In this document: positions 7,556 through 14,276 of the stretch, piece by piece
Layout of the letters: each line of letters opens with the position of its first letter
Position numbering within the stretch: the first letter of the stretch is position 1
Source of the DNA: JAQUBU01 sp036677685
GTDB taxonomy: Bacteria > Bacillota > Syntrophomonadia > Syntrophomonadales > Syntrophomonadaceae
NCBI GenBank assembly: GCA_036677685.1
Contig: JAVBWA010000033.1
Span: 74,737 to 138,736, forward strand
Reading direction: 5' to 3'
Length of the DNA stretch: 64,000 bases
Translations under genes and position numbers: made by a program
The notes under the pieces: generated by a model
Told to the model about the DNA's origin: nothing
Database searches by the model: none
What the model saw: the letters and a program-made list of their open reading frames with translations, nothing else

Positions 7556-7969
7556 CTAATGTTTGACAAGAGCACCATAACCATAAAGCCCACATATACA
7601 TTCATGCTGGGGATAAACGTCGGTCTGTTGGCCCAGACCGTATGCTACGCAAGCACAAGTACAATTACGGCCAGATCCTCCGCCGCCTATTACGCATATA
7701 CATTCAGTCATGTTACCTCCTACTTTGCCTCCGGTGACGGCAGCCAGCTCCTCATTGGACAGGGGCTTTTTTTGAGACTGGGAGTATTCCTTGAGCTCCT
7801 CCAGAGTAAAATCAAATCCGGCTTCTTTGGCCAGGGGAATGAGTCGGCTTTCAATGATGTTTTCTTGTCGAGCCTCAGCCGGGATTTCGTTGAGAACCAT
7901 GAACTTTTTCTGTAACTCTTCGTTTTGGGATAATGCCTCATAAAATCTTTGCACATCTTCTTTCGCCAT
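7556..7969 (-). CDS. Nif11-leader RiPP precursor
   Basis: The first ~65 residues form a Nif11-like leader (EDVQRFYEALSQNEELQKKF, then AKEAGFDFTLEELKEY), ending in a double-glycine site, LSNEELAAVTGG. The 57-residue core holds seven cysteines in CxC-type clusters (ECIC, NCTCAC, ECIC), a run of four glycines, and tyrosine-glycine motifs VAYGLG and GLYGYG. AAGGAG lies nine bases before ATG 7969. The gene is 15 nt downstream of the radical SAM/SPASM gene on the same strand, so this is a precursor/maturase pair. Thioether (ranthipeptide-like) cross-links, or splicing at XYG sites as in spliceotides, are both possible; neither can be decided from sequence. Confidence 0.88.
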   Translation of the reverse strand: MAKEDVQRFYEALSQNEELQKKFMVLNEIPAEARQENIIESRLIPLAKEAGFDFTLEELKEYSQSQKKPLSNEELAAVTGGKVGGNMTECICVIGGGGSGRNCTCACVAYGLGQQTDVYPQHECICGLYGYGALVKH

Positions 7970-7984
7970 GTTTACGATCTCCTT

Positions 7985-9274
7985 TCATATTGCCCAGCGG
8001 GCTTTAATCTTTTCTTCATAGTTGTTTTGAAAGAAATAACAGGTGAAATCGTCGCAGCCCAGGTATTCGCGGTAGCTCATCAGCGCGCCGGCCCGGCACC
8101 CACCACCGCAATATAGCCGGTGTTCGCAGGCAGCACATTTTTCGTTCGCCGCCAGCAAATCCCGCAAGCGGGTATCGATAAGAGCGAGATAACTGGAGCA
8201 GTTCAATGCCTGGACAAGCGGCATTTCAGTAATGTCAGGCATATTATCCTGAACCGGCAAGCCGGTTAGGGGTATACAGGGCAGGAGTTTGCCGTCGGCA
8301 GCAATATACATGGTGTTACGGGCGCTGGGGCATATGGTTTGGCTCAGTGCTTTTTCGCTGCCATCATATTTCCTGCAGGGTATGGAGTATTCATCACTTC
8401 CTTTATGGCAGAAGAAAAATCCTCCCAGCATAATGGTGAGCGGGCTGCCAAGTCTTTTGTATTTGGGGATTAATTTCAAATAGGCATCGTATAATTCCAA
8501 CACACCAAGGGTATATTGGCCGTTCTCCTTAATCCAGTTGCCGGATTCCGAAGTCGGGGAGGTTTTCCAGGACGATATGCCCAGTTCCGTTAAAAGCTTT
8601 AAGGTTTCTTCCAGTGTTTGCAGGTTTTCCCTATGCAGTGAAGTTTCAATGGATACATCAAATCCTTGAGCACGCAGTAAACGTATAGCCCGGATTGTCT
8701 TTTCCTCTGCTCCTTTCAGGCCCCTAAGCCAATCATGACAGCCCACCCCGTCAAAGCTGATCGAAAATGATGGCTTGATTCCTCTTAGCTGCAGCTCGGA
8801 AATCAGTTTTTCATTAACCAGGATGCTGTTTGTATAAATCTGGTCAATTCTAATTCCATGTTCCAGCAGTGCATCCACTATTCCCAGAAAATCACTGCGT
8901 ACCAGGGGCTCGCCGCCGGTGAGCGATACCTCTCCAATACCGGCGGCGGATAACTGGCGGACGATATCCAGGCATTGATCATGAGAGAGTTCTCCATATT
9001 TGGCATCCGGCGCAGACATATAGCAATGCCGGCAATGCAGATTGCATTTGCCGGTTATGGACCAGTGGGCCCGCTTTATGAAACGGCAGGGTATTAACTG
9101 GTATTTTTGGTTTTCTGAAAGGGTGTCGCCGTATTCACAACACTTAATAATCCCGTTTTCCAGCAACAGAGCAATAATCTGGCGATGAACCGGCAAAACC
9201 ACAGGATTGTCAATATCCACCAAACCATTGCAGAAGGACAGGGCCTGGAAAGCTTGCTCATCCAGGAATTCCAC
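7985..9274 (-). CDS. Radical SAM/SPASM peptide maturase
   Basis: The radical SAM cluster is CNLHCRHC, with GEVSLTGGEPL following. The C-terminal SPASM part has cysteines in CPSARNTMYIAADGKLLPC and CAACEHRLYCGGGCRAG, plus a final CDDFTC. The N-terminal third resembles the peptide-recognition (RRE-like) region of peptide maturases. The longest frame with a start is from GTG 9274. The same frame stays open upstream to 9364 and encodes KKPYVLRGWERLPYAVQN, which looks like the true family N-terminus but has no in-frame start. An ATG at 9365 next to AAGAAGG is one base out of frame. Either the gene is N-terminally damaged or there is a sequencing error. The adjacent Nif11 precursor is its likely substrate. 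Confidence 0.88.
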   Translation of the reverse strand: MEFLDEQAFQALSFCNGLVDIDNPVVLPVHRQIIALLLENGIIKCCEYGDTLSENQKYQLIPCRFIKRAHWSITGKCNLHCRHCYMSAPDAKYGELSHDQCLDIVRQLSAAGIGEVSLTGGEPLVRSDFLGIVDALLEHGIRIDQIYTNSILVNEKLISELQLRGIKPSFSISFDGVGCHDWLRGLKGAEEKTIRAIRLLRAQGFDVSIETSLHRENLQTLEETLKLLTELGISSWKTSPTSESGNWIKENGQYTLGVLELYDAYLKLIPKYKRLGSPLTIMLGGFFFCHKGSDEYSIPCRKYDGSEKALSQTICPSARNTMYIAADGKLLPCIPLTGLPVQDNMPDITEMPLVQALNCSSYLALIDTRLRDLLAANEKCAACEHRLYCGGGCRAGALMSYREYLGCDDFTCYFFQNNYEEKIKARWAI

Positions 9275-9545
9275 CCCGCTGGTATGGCTATTCTGAACAG
9301 CATAGGGCAGTCTCTCCCACCCTCTGAGTACATATGGTTTTTTGAGTTTGTAATAAACTTTGCATCACCTTCTTTAAAAAGAATATCGAGATTAAAGGGA
9401 ACATTCTATATAAAATTTGGTATTTGCTGCCTGTATGGGGCTGGCTGTTTTGCCCAGGGAAGAACTGATCCCCAAAGGGTAAATTTGTGCTGAACTGATG
9501 GAAAGTTAAAAATCGCCGATAAAATATTTGCAGGGAAACCACCCT

Positions 9546-9560
9546 TTGTAAAATTTACAA
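9546..9560. promoter_or_regulatory. Palindrome, possible operator
   Basis: TTGTAAA-A-TTTACAA is a perfect 7-bp inverted repeat around one base. It sits in the gap between the divergent maturase and the gene at 9649, upstream of a TATAAT, which is where a repressor or activator site would be expected. Confidence 0.4.
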
Positions 9561-9592
9561 GTAAATTTATACTACTTAGCTAGGTTCAGAGA

Positions 9593-9598
9593 TATAAT
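9593..9598 (+). promoter_or_regulatory. Possible -10 box
   Basis: TATAAT lies 51 nt before ATG 9649. The -35 region is weak, so activation from the nearby palindrome is possible. Confidence 0.35.
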
Positions 9599-9648
9599 GG
9601 AAACAACGATTTCTTGAATTATTAATAATCATGGGAGGTAACAGAGAA

Positions 9649-9852
9649 ATGAAAAAGGATTTGAATGATCAAATATTATCGGAGGAGCGGTTAGACAATG
9701 TGCAGGGGGGATTTGGCGGAGGTGCCGAAGAGAGATGCTCGACCAGTTGTCAATATCCGGGATGTGGCTGGAAATATGTTGGGACTAAAGAAAAAGCGGC
9801 AATTGCCCAGCATAGTCATACTGAAGCTACCGGCCACAATCACTTTGCATAA
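9649..9852 (+). CDS. Double-glycine leader peptide with zinc-finger-like core
   Basis: ATG 9649 is preceded by GGAGG at 9634-9638; the ATG at 9631 is part of that site and is not preferred. The leader is KKDLNDQILSEERLDNVQGG. The core has three closely spaced cysteines (CSTSCQYPGCGW) followed about 20 residues later by histidines (AQHSHTEATGHNHF), a spacing like a compact C2H2-type zinc site. The 67-residue product could be a small exported metal-binding peptide. No dedicated maturase is beside it on this strand. The family is not recognised. Confidence 0.65.
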   Translation: MKKDLNDQILSEERLDNVQGGFGGGAEERCSTSCQYPGCGWKYVGTKEKAAIAQHSHTEATGHNHFA

Positions 9853-9864
9853 AGCCAAAAAGCA

Positions 9865-9890
9865 GGGGGACGGTTAATTACCCGTCCCCC
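9865..9890 (+). terminator. Hairpin after the 9649 gene
   Basis: GGGGGACGG at 9865-9873 pairs with CCGTCCCCC at 9882-9890 around an 8-nt loop. It lies 12 nt after the stop codon and is followed by TAATTT. The stem shares the GGGGACGG core of the dispersed repeat, so it may have been recruited from that element. On the other strand it also lies just past the end of the M3 peptidase gene. Confidence 0.6.
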
Positions 9891-9910
9891 TAATTTCCAT
9901 TTTGCTTCGT

Positions 9911-12253
9911 CTATAGAGTTTTACCCGTCAGGCCTTCGCGCTTAAGCAGAGCCTCATTTGAAGGTTCCCGGCCGACAAAGGATTTGAAGAGTTCCAGCGG
10001 GTTGACGGCGGCTCCGCGGGATAGCACCTTTTGGCGGAACTCCTCGCCGGTTTGACGGTTCATAATACCGTTTTGCTTGAAGACTGTAAAAATGTCGGCT
10101 TCCAAGGCATCGGCCCATTTATAGCCGTAGTATCCGGCGGCATAACCGCCGTCAAAAATATGGCTGAACGCAGGACTGATCGCGGTTCCCGGAAGCGGGG
10201 GCAAGAGCCTGATGTCCCGTAGAACCTGAAGTTCAAAATCATCAGAACTGGCAGCTATCGGCTGGGAAATGCTGTGCCAGGCCATGTCCAGCAGGGAATA
10301 CTGCAGCTGCCCAACAAAGCCGGAGGCATTGCGAAGAGTGCGGCTTTGCTGAATCTTGTTTATCATATCATCGGGCAGGGTTCCCCCGCTCTGGTAATGC
10401 CGGGCGCAAAGCTTTAAAAAGTCCTTTTCATAAGCCCAATTCTCCATTAATGTGGATGGTACTTCGACAAAATCCCAGCATATGTTTCCGTTCGAGGAAA
10501 GACTGCCGTAGTTGACATCGGAAAGCAGGAAATGCAAACCATGGCCGAATTCGTGCAAGAAAACGGTAAGATCGTAAAAGCTCAGCAAGGCGGGAGTGTT
10601 GTCGGTTGGTGAAGGATAATTAAATACCAGATTCACCAGGGGCCGGATGTTTTCTCCATTCTGCTTTTCCTGGGTTCTGAATGTGGTTGCCCAGGACCCG
10701 TCGCCTTTTCCCTCGCGGCAGAAATAGTCCAGGTAGAATATGCCCAGGAACTGCTGCTTGTCATCAAACACCTCGTAAACCTGAACATCTTTTTGGTAAA
10801 CCGGAATATCCTTATTGGGAACAAAGTTTAAACCATACAGGCGGCGCGCCAGGTCGAACACGGTAGTTTGAACCTGCGGCAGGGAAAAGTAGGGACGCAG
10901 GGCTTGCTCATCAAAAGCATACTTCTCCCGCATCAATTTATAATCATAATAAGCCAAATCATAGGGCTGCAGTTCGCCGGAAAGTCCCTGGTCATTGGCA
11001 TATTGCTGCAATTCCGCAATTTCCGCGCGGGCTGACGGCAGTGAAACGGCCATCAGGTCATTCAAAAAATTTGTCACGGTAGAGCTGTTCCTGGCCATCC
11101 GTTCTTCCAGAACATAATCGGCATAATTGCCATATCCCATAATATTGGCTTTTTCCAACCGCAGCTTGGCCATTTCCTTGATTAATCCCCGGTTATCCCG
11201 CTGAGAGCTCATCCCCATGGATTTGTACATCTGTTGCATTTCGCGGCGTTTGTCCCGGTTATCGGCAAAAGTCATAAAATCATAATAGGTGGGAGCATCC
11301 ATGCCGAAATACCAGCCCTTGATTCCTTTTTCACTGGCGTCTTGAGCCGCGGCTTGAATCAGATAGTCCGGCAAACCGCTTAACTCCTGTTCCTGCGTGA
11401 TAAGCAAGTAGGACTCGTTGCCATCGGCCAAAAGATTTTGCGAAAAGGTGCTTGATAATTTGGCCAGAGAACTGTCAATCTCTCTTAACCGTCCCTGTTG
11501 AGCCTGGTTTAGATTAACCCCGTTGCGAACAAAACCCTTATAGGTATTTTCAAGCAGCATGCACTGTTCGGGGGAGAGCTGTGAACGGTCAGCCTGCTTG
11601 TACACCTGTTCAATTCTGGCAAAAAGAGGCTGATTAAAGTAAATGTCATTATAATGGTCAGCCAGTAATACCGACGCATCCGTGGCTATTTTCTGTAAAG
11701 CCGGGTTGGTTTCGGAACTGTTCAGTGCGAATAAAACATCCGATATCCGGGATACCAACTCACCGCTTCCTTCTATGGCTTCAATGGTATTGGCAAAGTT
11801 CGGCTCCGCAGCATTATTAACGATCGTATCAACTTCGGCTTTTTCCAGGGCCAATGCGTATTGCAGGGCCGGCAGATAATGCTCCGGCTTGATCCGGTCA
11901 AAGGGCGGAGTCTGTCTGGGCGTGTCGAAGCTTTGCAACAGGGGATTGCTGCTGTGGCTGAGATCTCCAATGTAAACGGTGCCGTCTTCCGGGACCCACA
12001 AAAGCGGAAGCTCCAATTGCGCGGCCAGGCTACGCAAAGGGACATAAGTTCTGCCGTCAATTACCAGCGGCTGCCCGGTGGAATCATTGCTGCTCAGGGG
12101 AACGCCGTTTACTATCACCTGAATTTCCGAAGCTCCTGAGGCCCGTGAATCCTGGCCGGCAAATGCCGGGTTTGGTGCCGACAACAGGATTATAGAAGCA
12201 ATGACAATGTAGACAAAAAATCTTTTAATAGTTTTGTTAATTATTCCTGACAT
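9911..12253 (-). CDS. Secreted M3 family metallopeptidase with stalk domain
   Basis: This is a zinc oligopeptidase of the thimet/Dcp (M3) family with the active-site motif HEFGHGLH and the second zinc ligand region FVEVPSTLMENWAYE. A signal peptide (FFVYIVIASIILLSAPNPAFA) starts the protein. Residues ~42-95 form a copper-amine-oxidase-N-type stalk domain (VIVNGVPLSS... IDGRTYVPLRSLAAQL) usual in exported clostridial proteins. The peptidase starts near FDRIKPEHYLPAL, as in Dcp. At 780 residues the length fits stalk plus full peptidase. It would trim peptides outside the membrane. A 15-codon fragment like its C-terminus occurs at 45928-45975. Confidence 0.92.
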   Translation of the reverse strand: MSGIINKTIKRFFVYIVIASIILLSAPNPAFAGQDSRASGASEIQVIVNGVPLSSNDSTGQPLVIDGRTYVPLRSLAAQLELPLLWVPEDGTVYIGDLSHSSNPLLQSFDTPRQTPPFDRIKPEHYLPALQYALALEKAEVDTIVNNAAEPNFANTIEAIEGSGELVSRISDVLFALNSSETNPALQKIATDASVLLADHYNDIYFNQPLFARIEQVYKQADRSQLSPEQCMLLENTYKGFVRNGVNLNQAQQGRLREIDSSLAKLSSTFSQNLLADGNESYLLITQEQELSGLPDYLIQAAAQDASEKGIKGWYFGMDAPTYYDFMTFADNRDKRREMQQMYKSMGMSSQRDNRGLIKEMAKLRLEKANIMGYGNYADYVLEERMARNSSTVTNFLNDLMAVSLPSARAEIAELQQYANDQGLSGELQPYDLAYYDYKLMREKYAFDEQALRPYFSLPQVQTTVFDLARRLYGLNFVPNKDIPVYQKDVQVYEVFDDKQQFLGIFYLDYFCREGKGDGSWATTFRTQEKQNGENIRPLVNLVFNYPSPTDNTPALLSFYDLTVFLHEFGHGLHFLLSDVNYGSLSSNGNICWDFVEVPSTLMENWAYEKDFLKLCARHYQSGGTLPDDMINKIQQSRTLRNASGFVGQLQYSLLDMAWHSISQPIAASSDDFELQVLRDIRLLPPLPGTAISPAFSHIFDGGYAAGYYGYKWADALEADIFTVFKQNGIMNRQTGEEFRQKVLSRGAAVNPLELFKSFVGREPSNEALLKREGLTGKTL

Positions 12254-12323
12254 GATACCACCTCCACAACTTAAGATGTTCGCTATTATTTGCCAAAAAC
12301 CCTTTGAAAAATAAAAAAACTGC

Positions 12324-12329
12324 TATAAT
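12324..12329 (+). promoter_or_regulatory. Extended -10 promoter candidate
   Basis: TGCTATAAT matches an extended -10 box. A TTGAAA lies upstream at short spacing. It would transcribe through the hairpin element at 12489-12540 into the PAS genes. Confidence 0.4.
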
Positions 12330-12488
12330 TATCCAAAGAATAAATCCAGGGTAACGGTTATGAAAAGGAGCCGGTAAATGCGTAACTGCAATAAGACGAT
12401 AATATAATAACGAAGCGAGAAGATATACTTCGCTTCCTTAAACGGTCGGATTCCTATTAACCAAGCAAACGGCGGGTTCTAAGCCCCC

Positions 12489-12540
12489 GCCTCGATGCAG
12501 CGGTGTGTTGATACTGCTCTGCAGTTTCTTCCGATGCTTA
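12489..12540 (+). ncRNA. Small hairpin element, copy A
   Basis: GCCTCGATGCAGCGGTGTGTTG at 12489-12510, and GCAGTTTCTTCCGATGCTTA at 12521-12540, recur near 13544 and 45789. AGCGGT pairs with ACTGCT across GTGTTGAT using one G-U pair; copy C has ACCGCT, a full pairing. The element ends 22 nt before the PAS gene start, so it may be a 5'-leader RNA structure or a dispersed repeat. It does not match a riboswitch I recognise. Confidence 0.45.
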
Positions 12541-12561
12541 AAAGTTGAATGAAGGTAGAAA

Positions 12562-13023
12562 GTGGTGCCGGAAATGCTTTATGAACAAATCTTGAGTAGT
12601 GCGTTAATATACGAGCACATTATCGAAAGTATGCATGATGGGGTTATCACCATTGATAATTCGGGAACCATAATTATGCTCAATCCATCTGCGGTAAAAA
12701 TTTTCGCCAATGACAAAGAAAACATATTAGGTAAAAAATATTCGGAAGTTTTTTTTCGTTATCCGGAAAACGATGATTTTAACCAGGTGGTTCTGGATGC
12801 GGTTTATAAGTCTTTTATGAGCCATCATAGAATCTGTAAATACTACAACGGCAAAACCACAAAACATCTCTTTGTCACCACATCGATTTTAAAAGTTCCC
12901 GATGATAAGGAAATCAAGACCTTGGGCGTAAATGTAATATTCAGCGACATTACCGAAGAACACGAACTCCGTAATGCGCTGGTAGCCGACAAAATAAAGT
13001 GGAGCGGCATCCTCAAAATGTAG
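12562..13023 (+). CDS. Single PAS-domain protein 1
   Basis: GTG 12562 follows GAAGGTAGAAA; ATG 12574 is an internal alternative. Almost the whole 153-residue product is one PAS fold: SMHDGVITIDNSGTIIMLNP, GKKYSEVFF, and the closing FSDITEEHELR. There is no output domain, transmembrane segment or kinase. It is followed after 42 nt by a close paralogue (13066-13512), so the two arose by tandem duplication. A free PAS protein could act as a sensor partner for another regulator. Ligand and partner are unknown. Confidence 0.8.
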   Translation: MVPEMLYEQILSSALIYEHIIESMHDGVITIDNSGTIIMLNPSAVKIFANDKENILGKKYSEVFFRYPENDDFNQVVLDAVYKSFMSHHRICKYYNGKTTKHLFVTTSILKVPDDKEIKTLGVNVIFSDITEEHELRNALVADKIKWSGILKM

Positions 13024-13065
13024 TCGTTAACAACTGTATATAACTTATGGAAGGTGGGGGTATGA

Positions 13066-13512
13066 TTGCTTTATAAAATTGTACATACTGCGTATATTTA
13101 TCAACATGTTGTCGAAAGTATGCATGATGGTGTATTCACCATTGACAATTCAGGAACCATAACCACGGTTAATCCATCTGCGGGCCAAATCCTCGAAATG
13201 AATAGAGATGAAATTTTGGGCAAAAAATTCTCGGAGGTTTTTGTTGAATATCCGGAAAATGATGATTTTAACCAGACGGTTCTGGATGCGGTTTATAAAT
13301 CTTTCATGAGTCACCACAAAATCTGCAATTACTACACCGGTAAAACCCTAAAACATCTCTTTGTTACAACATCCTTGTTAAAAATTAACACCGACAATAA
13401 AGACCAAACCGTAGGAATAGTTGTCGTTTTCAGTGATATTACCGAATTGCAGAAACTCCGCGAAGCAGAGTTTAACCAGAAAATCAAAAAGCTTAGCTGG
13501 AAATTGGAATAA
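13066..13512 (+). CDS. Single PAS-domain protein 2
   Basis: This is a tandem paralogue of 12562-13023 with the same layout: SMHDGVFTIDNSGTITTVNP, DEILGKKFSEVF, FSDITELQKLREAE. The stretch NDDFNQxVLDAVYKSFMSHH is almost unchanged between the two. The start is TTG 13066, which aligns with ATG 12574 of the first copy; the ATG at 13062 is out of frame and stops at once. The C-terminus is more helical and charged (LREAEFNQKIKKLSWKLE), perhaps a short coiled coil for partner contact. Confidence 0.8.
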   Translation: MLYKIVHTAYIYQHVVESMHDGVFTIDNSGTITTVNPSAGQILEMNRDEILGKKFSEVFVEYPENDDFNQTVLDAVYKSFMSHHKICNYYTGKTLKHLFVTTSLLKINTDNKDQTVGIVVVFSDITELQKLREAEFNQKIKKLSWKLE

Positions 13513-13543
13513 CAAAACAGGCGATAGGTTCTTATAATTCCAT

Positions 13544-13565
13544 GCCTCGTTGCAGCGGTGTGTTG
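13544..13565 (+). ncRNA. Small hairpin element, copy B (partial)
   Basis: GCCTCGTTGCAGCGGTGTGTTG matches copies A and C, but the second half (GCAGTTTCTCCGATGCT) is missing. It lies 44 nt before the peptide gene at 13610. Confidence 0.4.
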
Positions 13566-13609
13566 AATACTCTTAAGTGGTTTAAAAAATTAAAAAGGAG
13601 CTATCTATT

Positions 13610-13828
13610 ATGTTGAAAAAAATATCAAACGAAGAAATGGAAAAAGTGACCGGAGGAGGGGAAACCAATATTTGGATCTGTCAAAATTCGGGTAAGCAGT
13701 ATTATGAATCTGATAAATCTATTAATTCGTGTGAAAATTTCTACTCTGCAGATGGTTCAGTTCCGGATAAGAATGCAGCAAATTATACATTGATGACAAG
13801 ATGTAATAGGTGCGTATTTTGTCACTAA
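13610..13828 (+). CDS. Double-glycine leader peptide, CxxCxxC core
   Basis: ATG 13610 follows AAAAAGGAG. The leader MLKKISNEEMEKVTGGG matches the double-glycine type of the other four small genes. The core has five cysteines, three of them in a C-terminal CNRCVFCH cluster that could bind a metal or be cross-linked. The 72-residue length fits a bacteriocin or other exported peptide. It follows the PAS pair and is not next to a maturase. A weak stem (ACCCTCTGTC with GACAGGGGGT) comes right after the stop, without a T-run. Confidence 0.65.
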   Translation: MLKKISNEEMEKVTGGGETNIWICQNSGKQYYESDKSINSCENFYSADGSVPDKNAANYTLMTRCNRCVFCH

Positions 13829-13904
13829 ACCCTCTGTCTGGAATGTTGAGTGACAGGGGGTACGGTTCTCCTGATAACAATTGAAAATACGAGGAGGAAT
13901 CATT

Positions 13905-14066
13905 ATGGATTACCTTCTATCCCTCCCACCGGTAGCTAGCGCCATGGACCTGGCGCCCACCTTTCTCGGCAACCGATATGCTGACTTATTGCACCGGGCG
14001 GCCGGCTTGAACTATCTGGAAGAATCAGCGGTGGGCGAGTTTATACTGGGAGGCAAGCGGGTCTGA
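13905..14066 (+). CDS. Small hypothetical protein
   Basis: ATG 13905 follows a strong GAGGAGGAA site with good spacing. The 53-residue product (MDYLLSLPPVASAMDLAPTF...) is mostly neutral and ends in EFILGGKRV. I do not recognise a family, and there is no leader motif or membrane segment. It may be a real small gene or the start of a truncated one. The 210 bp between it and cstA hold no other feature I can support. Confidence 0.4.
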   Translation: MDYLLSLPPVASAMDLAPTFLGNRYADLLHRAAGLNYLEESAVGEFILGGKRV

Positions 14067-14276
14067 TTGCGAACAGGCGGGTAGCCTGTGCCAATTCGGT
14101 TTAAAATTTCAGGACTGCTGTCCACCTGATTCCGGTAGTTGTGTTGACGGTAATGGCTTATAAAAGAAAGGTTTTCGTTTGCACTTTTGGGGAAAACCGT
14201 GATGTTGAATTCCGTGTGGCAAAAAGACTATAAATAAAAAAGAAATTATTTCTTCACAGGTAAGGAGATGTCTTTA

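Noticed and set aside
7436..7915. 159-residue + strand frame
   Set aside because: Most of it is antisense to the Nif11 precursor gene, and it has no ribosome site or family match.
12489..12540. Cyclic-di-GMP riboswitch
   Set aside because: The conserved GEMM core and tetraloop receptor are absent; only a short stem and two conserved strings are seen.
14153..14233. 26-residue frame before cstA
   Set aside because: No ribosome site and no neighbour that would explain it.
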